Origin: Formosa sediminum
Lineage (GTDB): Bacteria > Bacteroidota > Bacteroidia > Flavobacteriales > Flavobacteriaceae
NCBI RefSeq assembly: GCF_007197735.1
Contig: NZ_CP041637.1
Coordinates: 1,488,001 to 1,552,000 of the forward strand
Direction of reading: 5' to 3'
Length of the DNA: 64,000 nt
Part shown: positions 42,999 through 52,639 of the stretch, in pieces
Position numbering within the stretch: position 1 is the stretch's first letter
Layout: each line of letters opens with the position of its first letter
The notes under the pieces: model-generated
Told to the model about the DNA's origin: nothing
What the model saw: the letters and a program-made list of their open reading frames with translations, nothing else
Databases searched by the model: none
Program-made: the position numbers and the translations under genes

Positions 42999-43853
42999 AT
43001 GATTAATTTTTTTCTATTTATACAGGATTTTTATATGCCAAGTAAAATTTTCTTGGGTGCTTTCTTTTTATTAGTGCTATTTTTTTTGGTTTACTATGTC
43101 TTTAAATTGGTCGAAATGGTATATGTTATTTACTTTAGAAAGCCAATGTATGTACATTTTTATGTAGCTAAAAAGAAATTAAGTAGTCAAGATAAGCAGT
43201 TATTAAGCGAGCATTTTAATTTTTATAGAAACTTATCTCCTAAACAACAATTGTATTTTGATCATCGGGTAGTGTCGTTTATAAAAGATAAAGATTTTAT
43301 AGGGCGAGATCATTTAGATGTTACTTGTGAAATGAAATTATTGATTTCTGCTCATGCGGTGATTCTTACATTTGGTTTTCGAGACTTTTTTATTGGTTTA
43401 ATAGATAAGATTTTTATTTATCCTGATGCGTTTTATTCTGCAACGTACCATGCTTATCATGCGGGAGAAATAAATCCTATGATGAGAGTATTAGTAATTT
43501 CATGGAGCGATTTTAAACATAGTCTAGATGTTAATGATTTAAATACAAATTTAGGTATATATGAATTCTCTCAAGCCATTCATCTAAATTGTATGAAAGA
43601 ACGTGATGTTAGTTCTACGATTTTTTCAGATACATTTAAAGAATTAGCATCTATGTTAACTCATAATGAATCACTACGTCAAAAACTGATTCAATCTCAC
43701 TTTTTTAGGGGACATGCATCTACCACTCAATTTGAATTTCTTGCAGTAATTTTAGAAACCTTTATAAAAAAACCATCAGAATTCCGACTTGAATTCCCAA
43801 ATGTTTATGCAAAAACTAAACAAATGCTAAATTTTGATTACGCAGGTTATTAG
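42999..43853 (+). CDS. MtfA-like protein with degenerate zinc motif
   Basis: The 284-residue protein has N-terminal membrane segments (about 16-46) and a cytoplasmic part resembling MtfA/M90 zinc peptidases. FRKPMYVHFYVAKKKLSSQD, LLISAHAVILTFGF, IFIYPDAFYS, VLVISWSDF and the final EFLAVILETFIKKP (third-ligand Glu253) all match the family layout. The active motif HEFxH is replaced by YEFSQ at 188-192, losing both zinc histidines. It should therefore be a non-catalytic relative, unless zinc is bound another way. MtfA in enterobacteria binds the Mlc repressor, so a protein-binding role is possible. The gene is monocistronic, preceding the polysaccharide locus. Confidence 0.7.
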   Translation: MINFFLFIQDFYMPSKIFLGAFFLLVLFFLVYYVFKLVEMVYVIYFRKPMYVHFYVAKKKLSSQDKQLLSEHFNFYRNLSPKQQLYFDHRVVSFIKDKDFIGRDHLDVTCEMKLLISAHAVILTFGFRDFFIGLIDKIFIYPDAFYSATYHAYHAGEINPMMRVLVISWSDFKHSLDVNDLNTNLGIYEFSQAIHLNCMKERDVSSTIFSDTFKELASMLTHNESLRQKLIQSHFFRGHASTTQFEFLAVILETFIKKPSEFRLEFPNVYAKTKQMLNFDYAGY

Positions 43854-44043
43854 GGGTGTTTAGTGTAATATAATTCTGAAAATTAATTTAGACAATAATA
43901 ATTTTACTGATTTTAATTGTTGAGAATTTAATAATATTCGATCTTAAAAACTTAAAAAAACACATTCTTAATATATATTGTTAGGGGATCGTTAATTCTT
44001 CTTAGCTAAAACGTTATCGTTAAAAAACAATAGTAAAAAAACT

Positions 44044-44072
44044 TTTGTGTTAAATAAAAAAGAGTAGTTTTG
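44044..44072 (+). promoter_or_regulatory. Promoter of the polysaccharide-locus regulator
   Basis: TTTG at 44044-44047 and TAGTTTTG at 44065-44072 are 17 bases apart. Transcription would start near 44079, which excludes the upstream in-frame start at 44070 and supports the ATG at 44094. Confidence 0.6.
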
Positions 44073-44093
44073 TTACTCGTTTTTAAACTGTTT

Positions 44094-44615
44094 ATGTTAG
44101 AGTCTTTAATTACTTCAAAAACTAGAATACGTATACTTGTTAAGTTGTTTCTTAATGCAAACAATAGTGGGTACTTACGTGGTTTAGCGTTAGAATTTAA
44201 TGAGTCTACAAATTCGGTTCGTAAAGAATTAAATCAATTGTCTTCTGCAGGTTATCTAGGAAAAGAAAAAGAGCGTAATAAGGTTACTTACAAAGCTAAT
44301 ACAAACCATCCGTTATTTAGTTCGTTACAAAATATGGTGCGTAAATACGTGGGTTTAGATACTATTGTTGCTACTGTTTTAGCTAGAATGGGGCATGTGT
44401 CTAGAGTAATAGTAATTGGAGATTATGCAGAAGGTTTGGATTCTGGATTGATAGATGTTGTTGTGGAGGGAAAGGAGTTAAATACGGTGTATATTAATCA
44501 GATGGCAGGTAAAATTGAGTCTGAAATAGATAGAAAAGTTAATTTTACCTTTACTGATTCTTATCAGCATGATAATGGTTTTGTGATATACGACGAATTG
44601 ATAGACAAGTCATAA
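44094..44615 (+). CDS. Winged-helix regulator with degenerate nucleotidyltransferase-like domain
   Basis: The ATG at 44094 gives 173 residues. The N-terminal half is a MarR/ArsR-like winged helix (LITSKTRIRILVKLFLNA, then STNSVRKELNQLSSAGYLGK). The C-terminal half resembles a MNT-type nucleotidyltransferase strand pattern (VIVIGDYAEGLDSGLIDVVV), but Gly-Asp-Tyr and one Asp stand where GSxARG and DxD are expected, so catalysis is doubtful. It stands first in the polysaccharide locus, 148 bases before the nucleotide-sugar dehydrogenase gene, and probably controls it. The tail (FVIYDELIDKS) is acidic. Similar regulators precede surface-polysaccharide loci in other flavobacteria, from memory. Confidence 0.75.
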   Translation: MLESLITSKTRIRILVKLFLNANNSGYLRGLALEFNESTNSVRKELNQLSSAGYLGKEKERNKVTYKANTNHPLFSSLQNMVRKYVGLDTIVATVLARMGHVSRVIVIGDYAEGLDSGLIDVVVEGKELNTVYINQMAGKIESEIDRKVNFTFTDSYQHDNGFVIYDELIDKS

Positions 44616-44635
44616 AAAAGGGAAAAAAAGTATTG

Positions 44636-44643
44636 TATATTTG
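44636..44643 (+). promoter_or_regulatory. Possible -7 element of the polysaccharide operon
   Basis: TATATTTG fits the Bacteroidota -7 consensus and lies about 120 bases before the first biosynthetic gene, but no TTTG sits at the right distance upstream. The operon may alternatively be read through from the regulator gene. Confidence 0.35.
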
Positions 44644-44763
44644 TTATCATATGGAGTTTTAAAATTCTTCATAAAATATAAAATAAAGTCATTATTTAAG
44701 TTTTGATTTGTAGAATCAAATTTATCATAGTTAATGATCTTTTAATAAATTTTTAAAGTAACC

Positions 44764-46080
44764 ATGTATTCTGATTTTGTGGAAAAAGTTTCTGAAAAAA
44801 CCGTAGCCATTATAGGTTTAGGTTATGTTGGTCTGCCTTTGGCTGTAGAATTTGCTAAGCAATATACTACTATAGGTTTTGATATTAATGCAAATCGAAT
44901 CACTGAACTTGCAAGCGGGGAGGATCATACCTTAGAGGTTAGTCCAGAGCATTTAAAAAAGGTGCTACTAGATAGAGATGGATTAGTGTTAGGAGAAAAA
45001 GGTTTTTTTCCAACAAATGATTCAGGTTGTTTAAAAACAGCTAGTATATTTATTGTAACGGTACCAACACCTACAGATAAAAATAATAGACCTGTCTTAA
45101 CACCATTAATACTAGCTTCTGAAACAGTAGGTAAAGTCCTGAAAAAAGGAGATATTGTTATCTATGAGTCTACTGTGTATCCTGGTGTAACAGAAGATGA
45201 ATGTGTGCCGGTTTTGGAGGCGTTTAGTGGTTTAACCTTTAATTTGGACTTTTTTGCGGGGTATTCCCCAGAGCGTATTAATCCAGGAGATAAAGAGCAT
45301 ACAGTTGCAAAAATATTGAAGGTTACATCTGGTTCTACGCCAGAAATTGCAGAAGTTGTAGATCAATTATATCAATCTGTAATTACTGCTGGTACATTTA
45401 AAGCAACGTCTATAAAAGTTGCTGAAGCAGCAAAAGTAATAGAAAACAGTCAGAGAGATATTAATATAGCGTTTGTAAATGAATTGGCTAAAATATTCAA
45501 TTTATTAAATATTAATACGCATGATGTTTTAGAAGCAGCAGGTACAAAATGGAATTTTCTGCCTTTTAAACCAGGCTTGGTTGGCGGACATTGCATAGGT
45601 GTCGATCCGTATTACTTAGCACAGAAAGCTCAAGAAGTAGGTTACCATTCTGAAATTATTTTGGCAGGACGTCGTTTAAACGATAGTATGGGCGATTACG
45701 TGTCTAAAGAAATTGTAAAAGAAATGATTGGTCAGGGGCAATGTATAAAAGGGGCTAAAGCTTTAATGCTAGGAATAACTTTTAAAGAAAATTGTCCTGA
45801 TATAAGAAATACTAAAGCTATTGATATTTACAAAGGACTAAATAGTTTTCATATCGATGTAGATGTGTTCGATCCTTGGGCAAATCCTCAGGAGGTTAAG
45901 CAGGAGTTCGGAATAGATTTAGTAAATAAATTAGAAGAAAACAGGTATCAAAGTGTCATACTTGCGGTGTCTCATAAAGAGTTTTTAACTCTTGAAATAG
46001 AAAAGTTAAAAGCAGCAGATGGAATTATTTACGATGTTAAAGGTATACTTCCTAATAATATAGTAAATAAACGTTTGTAA
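44764..46080 (+). CDS. Nucleotide-sugar dehydrogenase (TviB/WbpA group)
   Basis: The 438-residue enzyme oxidises UDP-N-acetylhexosamine to the uronic acid, by family. It shows the NAD-binding GLGYVGLPLA (about 18-27), TVPTPTD, YESTVYPGVTEDEC, the substrate-loop KVIENSQRDINIAFVNEL, and the catalytic-cysteine segment GLVGGHCIGVDPYYLA. A C-terminal UDP-binding domain with NTKAIDIYKGL follows. Adjacent epimerase and sugar-nucleotide genes suggest UDP-GlcNAc to UDP-GlcNAcA, then UDP-GalNAcA (TviB/TviC route). The next gene is 21 bases downstream. The precise substrate cannot be fixed from sequence alone. Confidence 0.9.
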   Translation: MYSDFVEKVSEKTVAIIGLGYVGLPLAVEFAKQYTTIGFDINANRITELASGEDHTLEVSPEHLKKVLLDRDGLVLGEKGFFPTNDSGCLKTASIFIVTVPTPTDKNNRPVLTPLILASETVGKVLKKGDIVIYESTVYPGVTEDECVPVLEAFSGLTFNLDFFAGYSPERINPGDKEHTVAKILKVTSGSTPEIAEVVDQLYQSVITAGTFKATSIKVAEAAKVIENSQRDINIAFVNELAKIFNLLNINTHDVLEAAGTKWNFLPFKPGLVGGHCIGVDPYYLAQKAQEVGYHSEIILAGRRLNDSMGDYVSKEIVKEMIGQGQCIKGAKALMLGITFKENCPDIRNTKAIDIYKGLNSFHIDVDVFDPWANPQEVKQEFGIDLVNKLEENRYQSVILAVSHKEFLTLEIEKLKAADGIIYDVKGILPNNIVNKRL

Positions 46081-46101
46081 TACATACATTATTAAAGACA
46101 A

Positions 46102-47100
46102 GTGATACAAGAACTCTACATATCTAACTTGAAAAACCATACTGTTTTAGTAACAGGTGGTGCGGGGTTTATAGGTTCAAATTTAGTAGAAGTTTTACTA
46201 GAAAATCATGTAAAAGTTATTTGTTTAGATAACTTTTCTACAGGCTACATGCATAATATAGAGCCCTATTTAAATAATGCTTTGTTTACTTTAATTACCG
46301 GAGATATAAGAGATTTAAATACGTGTAAGTATGCTTGTAATGGAGTGGATTTTGTGTTACATCAAGCTGCATTAGGGTCTGTACCTAGGTCTATTGAAGA
46401 CCCTATAACATCCAATGATGTAAATGTAAATGGGTTTCTAAATATGTTAGTTGCGGCTAGAGATGCAAAAGTGAAACGTTTTGTGTATGCTGCTAGTAGT
46501 TCAACGTACGGCAATTCTGAAGCTTTGCCAAAAGTAGAAAATAAAATTGGTAAACCCTTGTCTCCGTATGCAATTACAAAATATGTAAACGAATTATATG
46601 CAGATATATTTAATGCCACTTATGGTTTAAATACTATTGGTTTGCGATATTTTAATGTATTTGGACGGCGTCAGGATCCTAAAGGTGCTTATGCAGCAGT
46701 TATTCCTTTGTTTGTAAAGCAATTTATGGAACATGAAAGTCCTATAATTAATGGAGATGGCTCTTATTCTAGAGACTTTACATATATAGATAATGTGTTA
46801 CAAATGAATTTGAAGGCCATTTCAACTTCAAATATAAATGCATTAAACCAAGTTTATAATACCGCAGTAGGAGAAAGTACAACGCTATTAGAATTAACAT
46901 CGTATTTAAAAACATATTTGTCTCATTACGATTCAGAAATTGCCAATATAAATATAGTGCATGGGCCTAATCGTGTCGGTGATATTCCACATTCATTAGC
47001 AAGTATTGAAAAAGCACAACAAAAATTAGATTACCAACCAACCCATACCATAAAACAAGGACTTGAAGAAGCTGTAGCTTGGTATTGGGAAAATATATAA
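46102..47100 (+). CDS. UDP-N-acetylhexosamine/uronate 4-epimerase (TviC/WbpP group)
   Basis: The 332-residue SDR enzyme has the Rossmann motif VTGGAGFIGSNL (about 20-31) and the catalytic set Ser-Tyr-Lys (ASSSTYGNS, then SPYAITKYVNE). A substrate-loop segment FGRRQDPKGAYAAVIP is typical of the WbpP/TviC branch. The start is a GTG at 46102, which gives the family N-terminal extension before the Rossmann fold. It follows the dehydrogenase by 21 bases, and the pair predicts conversion of UDP-GlcNAc derivatives to UDP-GalNAcA. Confidence 0.88.
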   Translation: MIQELYISNLKNHTVLVTGGAGFIGSNLVEVLLENHVKVICLDNFSTGYMHNIEPYLNNALFTLITGDIRDLNTCKYACNGVDFVLHQAALGSVPRSIEDPITSNDVNVNGFLNMLVAARDAKVKRFVYAASSSTYGNSEALPKVENKIGKPLSPYAITKYVNELYADIFNATYGLNTIGLRYFNVFGRRQDPKGAYAAVIPLFVKQFMEHESPIINGDGSYSRDFTYIDNVLQMNLKAISTSNINALNQVYNTAVGESTTLLELTSYLKTYLSHYDSEIANINIVHGPNRVGDIPHSLASIEKAQQKLDYQPTHTIKQGLEEAVAWYWENI

Positions 47101-47130
47101 AACGATTATAGAATTTATACAAAATGTACA

Positions 47131-48249
47131 ATGAGTAAGAAAGTAGCTTTAATTACAGGAGTAACAGGACAAGATGGAGCTTATTTAAGTGAGTTTTTAT
47201 TAAAAAAGGGCTATGAAGTTCATGGTTTAAAACGTAGATCTTCATTGTTTAATACAGATCGTATTGATCATTTATATCAAGACCCACACTTGGATGGTCG
47301 TAATTTCTTTTTACACTATGGAGATATGACTGATAGTACGAATTTAATTCGTTTAATTCAGGAAATTCAGCCAGACGAAATTTATAATCTTGCAGCTATG
47401 AGTCACGTACATGTGTCTTTTGAAGTTCCTGAATATACAGGTAACGCAGATGGATTAGGTACATTACGTATTTTAGATGCAGTACGTTTACTAGGTTTAG
47501 AGAAGAAAACGCGTATCTACCAAGCATCAACTTCTGAATTGTATGGAAAAGTACAAGAAGTGCCACAATCTGAAACAACACCATTTTATCCTCGTAGCCC
47601 GTATGCTGTAGCTAAAATGTATGCATACTGGATTACTGTGAATTATCGTGAAGCTTACGGAATGTATGCATGTAATGGTATCTTATTTAACCACGAATCT
47701 CCAATACGAGGAGAAACTTTTGTAACAAGAAAAATTACTAGAGCAGTTTCAAGAATAGCTTTAGGATTACAAGATAAATTTTTCTTAGGAAATCTTGATG
47801 CGCAACGTGACTGGGGTCATGCTAAAGATTATGTAAGAATGATGTGGTTGATTCTTCAAGCAGAAGCAGCAGAAGACTGGGTAATTGCAACTGGAAAAAC
47901 AACACCTGTTAGAGATTTTGTAAAGATGGCTTTTGGTGAACTAGGTATTACATTAGAGTTTAAAGGTGAGGGTGTAGATGAGAAAGCTTATGTTGCAGCT
48001 TGCGATAATCCGGAATTCCAATTAGAAATTGGTAAAGAAGTATTAGCAGTAGATCCTAAATATTTTAGACCTACAGAAGTTGATTTACTTATCGGAGATG
48101 CATCTAAAGCTAATAACAAATTAGGTTGGACACCAGAATACGAATTAAAAGATCTAGTGAAAGACATGATGCAAAGCGATTTAAAATTAATGCAAAAAGA
48201 TCAATTTCTTAAAGAAGGAGGTTATGATACTTTAAATTATTTTGAATAG
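47131..48249 (+). CDS. gmd: GDP-mannose 4,6-dehydratase
   Basis: The 372-residue SDR dehydratase has the NADP-binding [15 protein letters not shown] (about 9-23), [15 protein letters not shown], catalytic [15 protein letters not shown] and [12 protein letters not shown], and [17 protein letters not shown], the signature of Gmd. It makes GDP-4-keto-6-deoxymannose. The GDP-fucose synthase gene follows 23 bases later, completing the two-step GDP-L-fucose route. The G+C level of this gene is closer to housekeeping genes than that of the downstream glycosyltransferases, in line with its wider conservation. Confidence 0.96.
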   Translation: MSKKVALITGVTGQDGAYLSEFLLKKGYEVHGLKRRSSLFNTDRIDHLYQDPHLDGRNFFLHYGDMTDSTNLIRLIQEIQPDEIYNLAAMSHVHVSFEVPEYTGNADGLGTLRILDAVRLLGLEKKTRIYQASTSELYGKVQEVPQSETTPFYPRSPYAVAKMYAYWITVNYREAYGMYACNGILFNHESPIRGETFVTRKITRAVSRIALGLQDKFFLGNLDAQRDWGHAKDYVRMMWLILQAEAAEDWVIATGKTTPVRDFVKMAFGELGITLEFKGEGVDEKAYVAACDNPEFQLEIGKEVLAVDPKYFRPTEVDLLIGDASKANNKLGWTPEYELKDLVKDMMQSDLKLMQKDQFLKEGGYDTLNYFE

Positions 48250-48272
48250 TAAATAAAGAATCATTTACCATT

Positions 48273-49229
48273 ATGGACAAAAAATCAAAGATATATATAG
48301 CTGGTCATCGCGGTATGGTAGGGTCTGCTGTTTGGCGTGCGCTAGAAGCAGATGGATTTACTAATTTAATTGGTAAAACTAGTGCCGAGTTAGACTTAAG
48401 AGATCAGGTGGCGGTCACTCAATTTATAAGTACAGAGAAACCTGTAGTTATTATAGATGCAGCTGCACGTGTAGGTGGAATTTTAGCAAATAATGATTAT
48501 CCATATCAATTTTTAATGGAGAATTTACAAATCCAAAATAACTTAATAGATGCTGCGCATAAACATGGTGTTCAGAAATTTATTTTTTTAGGAAGTTCTT
48601 GTATTTATCCAAAATTTGCGCCTCAACCATTAAAAGAAGAGTATTTACTTACAGATTCTTTAGAGCCTACAAATGAATGGTATGCTATAGCTAAAATTAC
48701 AGGTGTTAAAGCCTGCGAAGCCATAAGAAAACAATATAATAAGGATTTTGTAAGTCTTATGCCTACAAATTTATATGGATCTTATGATAATTTCGATTTA
48801 AAAACATCCCACGTTTTACCTGCAATGTTACGTAAATTTCACGAAGCTAAAGAAAACGGTAATACAGCAGTAACCCTGTGGGGTAGCGGGACGCCAATGC
48901 GTGAATTTTTATGTGTAGACGATATGGCAGAAGCCGTAGTATTTGCCGTAAACAATGTTTTACCAGAACATTTATATAATGTTGGTACAGGTAAAGATGT
49001 AACAATAAAAGAGTTAGCAGAAACCATACAAAATGTGGTTGGTCATACAGGAGAGATTATCTGGGATTCAGAAAAACCTGATGGTACGCCACGTAAACTC
49101 ATGGATGTCTCTAAATTGAAACATGCAGGTTGGGCATATAAAATAGAATTATTAGAAGGCATTAAACAAACATATACTTGGTTTCTAGAAAATCAAACAG
49201 AATTAAAACAAGTTAAATTATCTAAATAA
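48273..49229 (+). CDS. fcl: GDP-L-fucose synthase
   Basis: The 318-residue SDR epimerase/reductase has the N-terminal GHRGMVGSAVWRALE (about 11-25), catalytic GSSCIYPKFAPQPL with NEWYAIAKITG for the Ser-Tyr-Lys set, and the Fcl-specific LMPTNLYGSYDNFDL and VTLWGSGTPMREFL. It converts the Gmd product to GDP-L-fucose. It lies 23 bases after gmd and seven before the UDP-glucose dehydrogenase gene. All diagnostic residues are present. Confidence 0.96.
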   Translation: MDKKSKIYIAGHRGMVGSAVWRALEADGFTNLIGKTSAELDLRDQVAVTQFISTEKPVVIIDAAARVGGILANNDYPYQFLMENLQIQNNLIDAAHKHGVQKFIFLGSSCIYPKFAPQPLKEEYLLTDSLEPTNEWYAIAKITGVKACEAIRKQYNKDFVSLMPTNLYGSYDNFDLKTSHVLPAMLRKFHEAKENGNTAVTLWGSGTPMREFLCVDDMAEAVVFAVNNVLPEHLYNVGTGKDVTIKELAETIQNVVGHTGEIIWDSEKPDGTPRKLMDVSKLKHAGWAYKIELLEGIKQTYTWFLENQTELKQVKLSK

Positions 49230-49235
49230 ATCATA

Positions 49236-50627
49236 ATGAAAATTAAAAACATTTGCTGTATAGGCGCGGGTTATGTTGGTGGCCCAACAATGGCTGTAAT
49301 TGCTCAAAAAAACCCAGGAATAAAAGTTACTGTAGTTGATTTAAATGAAAAACGTATTGCTGCGTGGAATGATAGTAATTTAGGTAATTTGCCAATTTAC
49401 GAACCAGGATTAGATAAGGTTGTAGGTGAAGCTAGAGGAAAAAACTTGTTTTTTTCTACAGAGGTAGACAAAGCTATCGATGAAGCCGAAATGATTTTCA
49501 TTTCTGTAAATACGCCTACCAAAACTTATGGTGTAGGTAAAGGCATGGCTGCAGACTTAAAATATATTGAATTGTGTGCACGCCAAATTGCTCGTGTAGC
49601 TAAAAGTGATAAGATTATTGTTGAAAAATCTACATTACCAGTACGTACCGCAGAAGCTGTGAAAAATATTCTTGATAACACAGGAAATGGTGTGAAGTTT
49701 CAAATTTTATCTAATCCAGAATTTTTAGCAGAAGGAACAGCTGTAGAAGATTTAATGGCTCCAGACCGTGTGCTTATTGGAGGAGAACAAACTCCAGAAG
49801 GATTAGAAGCTATTGATGCTCTAGTTAATGTATATGGCTCTTGGGTTGCTAAAGAAAATATTATTACAACAAACTTATGGTCTTCAGAGTTATCTAAATT
49901 AACTGCGAATGCATTTTTAGCGCAGCGTGTGTCTTCAATAAATTCATTATCAGAATTATGTGAAGTTACTGGTGCCGATGTTAATGAAGTTGGGAATGCT
50001 ATTGGGAAAGATAGTCGTATCGGACCAAAATTCTTAAAATCGTCTGTAGGATTCGGAGGATCTTGTTTCCAAAAAGATATTTTAAACTTAGTATATATTG
50101 CAAAATCATATGGTTTAGATGCAGTTGCCGATTATTGGGAACAAGTCATTATAATGAACGATCACCAAAAACATCGTTTTGCTAAAAACATTGTAAAGAC
50201 GTTGTATAACACCGTGTCTGGTAAAAAAATTGCATTTTTAGGCTGGGCATTTAAGAAGGATACAAACGATACAAGAGAATCTGCAGCAATTTATGTTGCT
50301 GATATTTTGTTAGATGAACAAGCTAATATTGTCGCTTACGACCCTAAGGTAACCGCACAACAAATGTATGGTGACTTAGATTACTTACAAACTAGAGATT
50401 CTGCTTCTAACGAAAAAGGATTAACAGTTGTAAATGATCCTTATGAAGCTTTAAATGGAGCACATGCTATAGCTGTATTGACAGAATGGGATGAATTTAA
50501 AACATACGATTGGCAAAAAGTATATGACAATATGCAAAAACCAGCCTTTGTATTTGATGGGCGTAATGTTTTAGATAAACCGGCTTTAGAAAAAATTGGT
50601 TTTCAAGTTTATGTAATCGGACAATAA
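49236..50627 (+). CDS. ugd: UDP-glucose 6-dehydrogenase (eukaryote-like UGDH length)
   Basis: The 463-residue enzyme oxidises UDP-glucose to UDP-glucuronic acid. Motifs are [17 protein letters not shown] at the N-terminus, [38 protein letters not shown] and the catalytic Cys in [16 protein letters not shown]-terminal UDP-binding domain contains [15 protein letters not shown]. The length and insertions match the longer animal/plant-type branch also found in Bacteroidota. It is distinct from the other dehydrogenase at 44764 in this locus. The next gene starts two bases after its stop. Confidence 0.95.
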   Translation: MKIKNICCIGAGYVGGPTMAVIAQKNPGIKVTVVDLNEKRIAAWNDSNLGNLPIYEPGLDKVVGEARGKNLFFSTEVDKAIDEAEMIFISVNTPTKTYGVGKGMAADLKYIELCARQIARVAKSDKIIVEKSTLPVRTAEAVKNILDNTGNGVKFQILSNPEFLAEGTAVEDLMAPDRVLIGGEQTPEGLEAIDALVNVYGSWVAKENIITTNLWSSELSKLTANAFLAQRVSSINSLSELCEVTGADVNEVGNAIGKDSRIGPKFLKSSVGFGGSCFQKDILNLVYIAKSYGLDAVADYWEQVIIMNDHQKHRFAKNIVKTLYNTVSGKKIAFLGWAFKKDTNDTRESAAIYVADILLDEQANIVAYDPKVTAQQMYGDLDYLQTRDSASNEKGLTVVNDPYEALNGAHAIAVLTEWDEFKTYDWQKVYDNMQKPAFVFDGRNVLDKPALEKIGFQVYVIGQ

Positions 50628-50629
50628 TT

Positions 50630-51652
50630 ATGGAAAGTAAAACTATTCTTGTTACAGGTGCAGCAGGGTTTATTGGATTCTATGTATCTAAAGAATTATT
50701 AGCATTAGGGCATAACGTAATAGGTATTGATAATATCAATGATTATTACGATGTAAATTTAAAATATGCACGTCTAGCCGAATTAGGAATTCTAAGAGAA
50801 CAAGCAGAGAATGAATTAAACCTAAGTTCAAGTACAAGCTATGGAGATCGCATGCAATTTGTGAGAATGAATTTAGAAGATCGCGAAGCTCTTCCTAATT
50901 TATTTAGATCTCAATCCATAGACTTGGTTTGTAATTTGGCTGCTCAAGCAGGTGTGCGCTATTCTTTAGAAAATCCTAATGCTTATGCCGATAGTAACAT
51001 GATTGGTTTTTTAAATATATTAGAATGTTGCCGTCATAACAACATATCTAAATTGGTTTACGCTAGCAGTTCTAGTGTGTATGGAAATAGCGATGCTGTT
51101 CCTTTTCAAGAGACTGCTAATGTAGATCATCCTATAAGTTTGTATGCTGCGACTAAAAAAGCAAACGAACTTATGGCGCATACCTATAGTCATCTATACG
51201 GTTTTGAAACTATAGGTTTACGTTTCTTTACAGTGTATGGTCCATGGGGAAGACCAGATATGGCCATGTTTTTATTTACGGATGCTATTATTAACGATAA
51301 GCCAATAAAGGTGTTTAACAATGGGAATTTATCAAGAGACTTTACATATATAGGTGATATTGTTTCAGGAGTACTTTCAACTTTGTTGGAACCGTCAGAT
51401 TCTAGTCAGTTATATAAACTATACAACATAGGTAATAGTCAGCCTGTAAAATTGTTAGACTATATAGAAGCAATTGAGGAAGTAATAGGTAAAGAAGCTA
51501 AAAAGGATATGTTACCTATGCAGGCAGGAGATGTTAAGCAAACATATGCAGATGTTTCTAAACTTAAAACACAATATAATTATCAACCAAAAACCAATGT
51601 TAAAGCAGGTGTTTCTGCTTTTATAACGTGGTATAAAAATTATTATAAATAA
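50630..51652 (+). CDS. UDP-glucuronate 4-epimerase-like SDR
   Basis: The 340-residue SDR has TGAAGFIGFYVSKELL (about 9-24), IDNINDYYDVNLKYARLAEL, an AAQAGVRYSLENP segment diagnostic of UDP-GlcA 4-epimerases (CapI/LspL), and catalytic YASSSSVYGNS with SLYAATKKANE. FFTVYGPWGRPDMA is also typical. It would turn UDP-GlcA from the upstream Ugd into UDP-GalA. The two-base spacing to ugd supports coupled translation and a joint pathway. Confidence 0.92.
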   Translation: MESKTILVTGAAGFIGFYVSKELLALGHNVIGIDNINDYYDVNLKYARLAELGILREQAENELNLSSSTSYGDRMQFVRMNLEDREALPNLFRSQSIDLVCNLAAQAGVRYSLENPNAYADSNMIGFLNILECCRHNNISKLVYASSSSVYGNSDAVPFQETANVDHPISLYAATKKANELMAHTYSHLYGFETIGLRFFTVYGPWGRPDMAMFLFTDAIINDKPIKVFNNGNLSRDFTYIGDIVSGVLSTLLEPSDSSQLYKLYNIGNSQPVKLLDYIEAIEEVIGKEAKKDMLPMQAGDVKQTYADVSKLKTQYNYQPKTNVKAGVSAFITWYKNYYK

Positions 51653-51733
51653 GTACGTTATTTTAAATTTTTAAGACACTTAATTTTTTTGATTGATTTC
51701 AACTTTAATAATTGTTAGGATAATAAGAAATAT

Positions 51734-52594
51734 ATGAATTCAAAAATAGAACATCAAAAAATAACAATTTACGAAGCACAAGCGGCTTTATCTTTTAAAA
51801 AACTGTTTAAAGAGATTGTTGCAGATATTACACCTGCTAAAGCGCTTGGGTTACAATTAGCTAAGCGTGATATTAAAGCAGCATACAGACAATCTGTTTT
51901 AGGTATAGTGTGGGCTTTTATTCCTCCTATAATGACGTCTTTAATATGGATTATATTAAATAGTTCTAATACCGTTTCTATAAAAAACACACCTATTCCA
52001 TATCCAGCATTTGTATTAATAGGAACCTTATTGTGGCAAACATTAACAGATTCGATTAACCAACCTTTACGTAGTGTAAATACAGGAAAAAGTATCTTGG
52101 CTAAGTTAAATTTTCCTAGAGAGTCATTATTATTTCATGGTATGTTTACTTTGTTTTTTAACACGTCTTTAAAACTCTTAATTATTTTTGCTGTATTAAT
52201 TGTATTTAAAATAAATCCCGGATTACAAGGACTAGCCATTTTACCCATGATTTTAGGGATAATGATAACAGGATTTACTATAGGCTTATTGCTTATGCCT
52301 GTAGGTATGATGTATGGAGATATATCCCGAATGATTCCTTTTAGTATGCAATTTTTAATGTATTTAACTCCTGTAATATATCCTATGCCAACAAGCGGGA
52401 AATTGGTGTTTTTTAATAAAATTAATCCGTTTACGTATTTAATAGAAACAGCTCGTAATTTATTATCAGCTCAGCCGGTTTCAAATTTAGGATTGACATT
52501 TAGTATACTAGCAATTGCTTTTATAGTTTTATGTTTAGGAGTAATAGTTTACCGTTTTATAATGCCAATAATAATAGAAAGGGTAGGTTCTTAA
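51734..52594 (+). CDS. wzm: ABC-2 polysaccharide exporter permease (Wzm)
   Basis: The 286-residue membrane protein has about six helices and the ABC-2 type features of O-antigen/teichoic-type exporters: ALGLQLAKRDIKAAYRQSVLG before helix 1, LIGTLLWQTLTDSINQPL, LNFPRESLLFHG and QFLMYLTPVIYPMP. It forms the membrane channel for undecaprenyl-linked polysaccharide with the ATPase encoded next. Wzm/Wzt use means the chain is finished in the cytoplasm before export. The gene order after the sugar-nucleotide block is common in such loci. Confidence 0.92.
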   Translation: MNSKIEHQKITIYEAQAALSFKKLFKEIVADITPAKALGLQLAKRDIKAAYRQSVLGIVWAFIPPIMTSLIWIILNSSNTVSIKNTPIPYPAFVLIGTLLWQTLTDSINQPLRSVNTGKSILAKLNFPRESLLFHGMFTLFFNTSLKLLIIFAVLIVFKINPGLQGLAILPMILGIMITGFTIGLLLMPVGMMYGDISRMIPFSMQFLMYLTPVIYPMPTSGKLVFFNKINPFTYLIETARNLLSAQPVSNLGLTFSILAIAFIVLCLGVIVYRFIMPIIIERVGS

Positions 52595-52639
52595 ATTAAA
52601 CCTAATTCTCAATAATAATTTGTAATAATTTTACATAAA

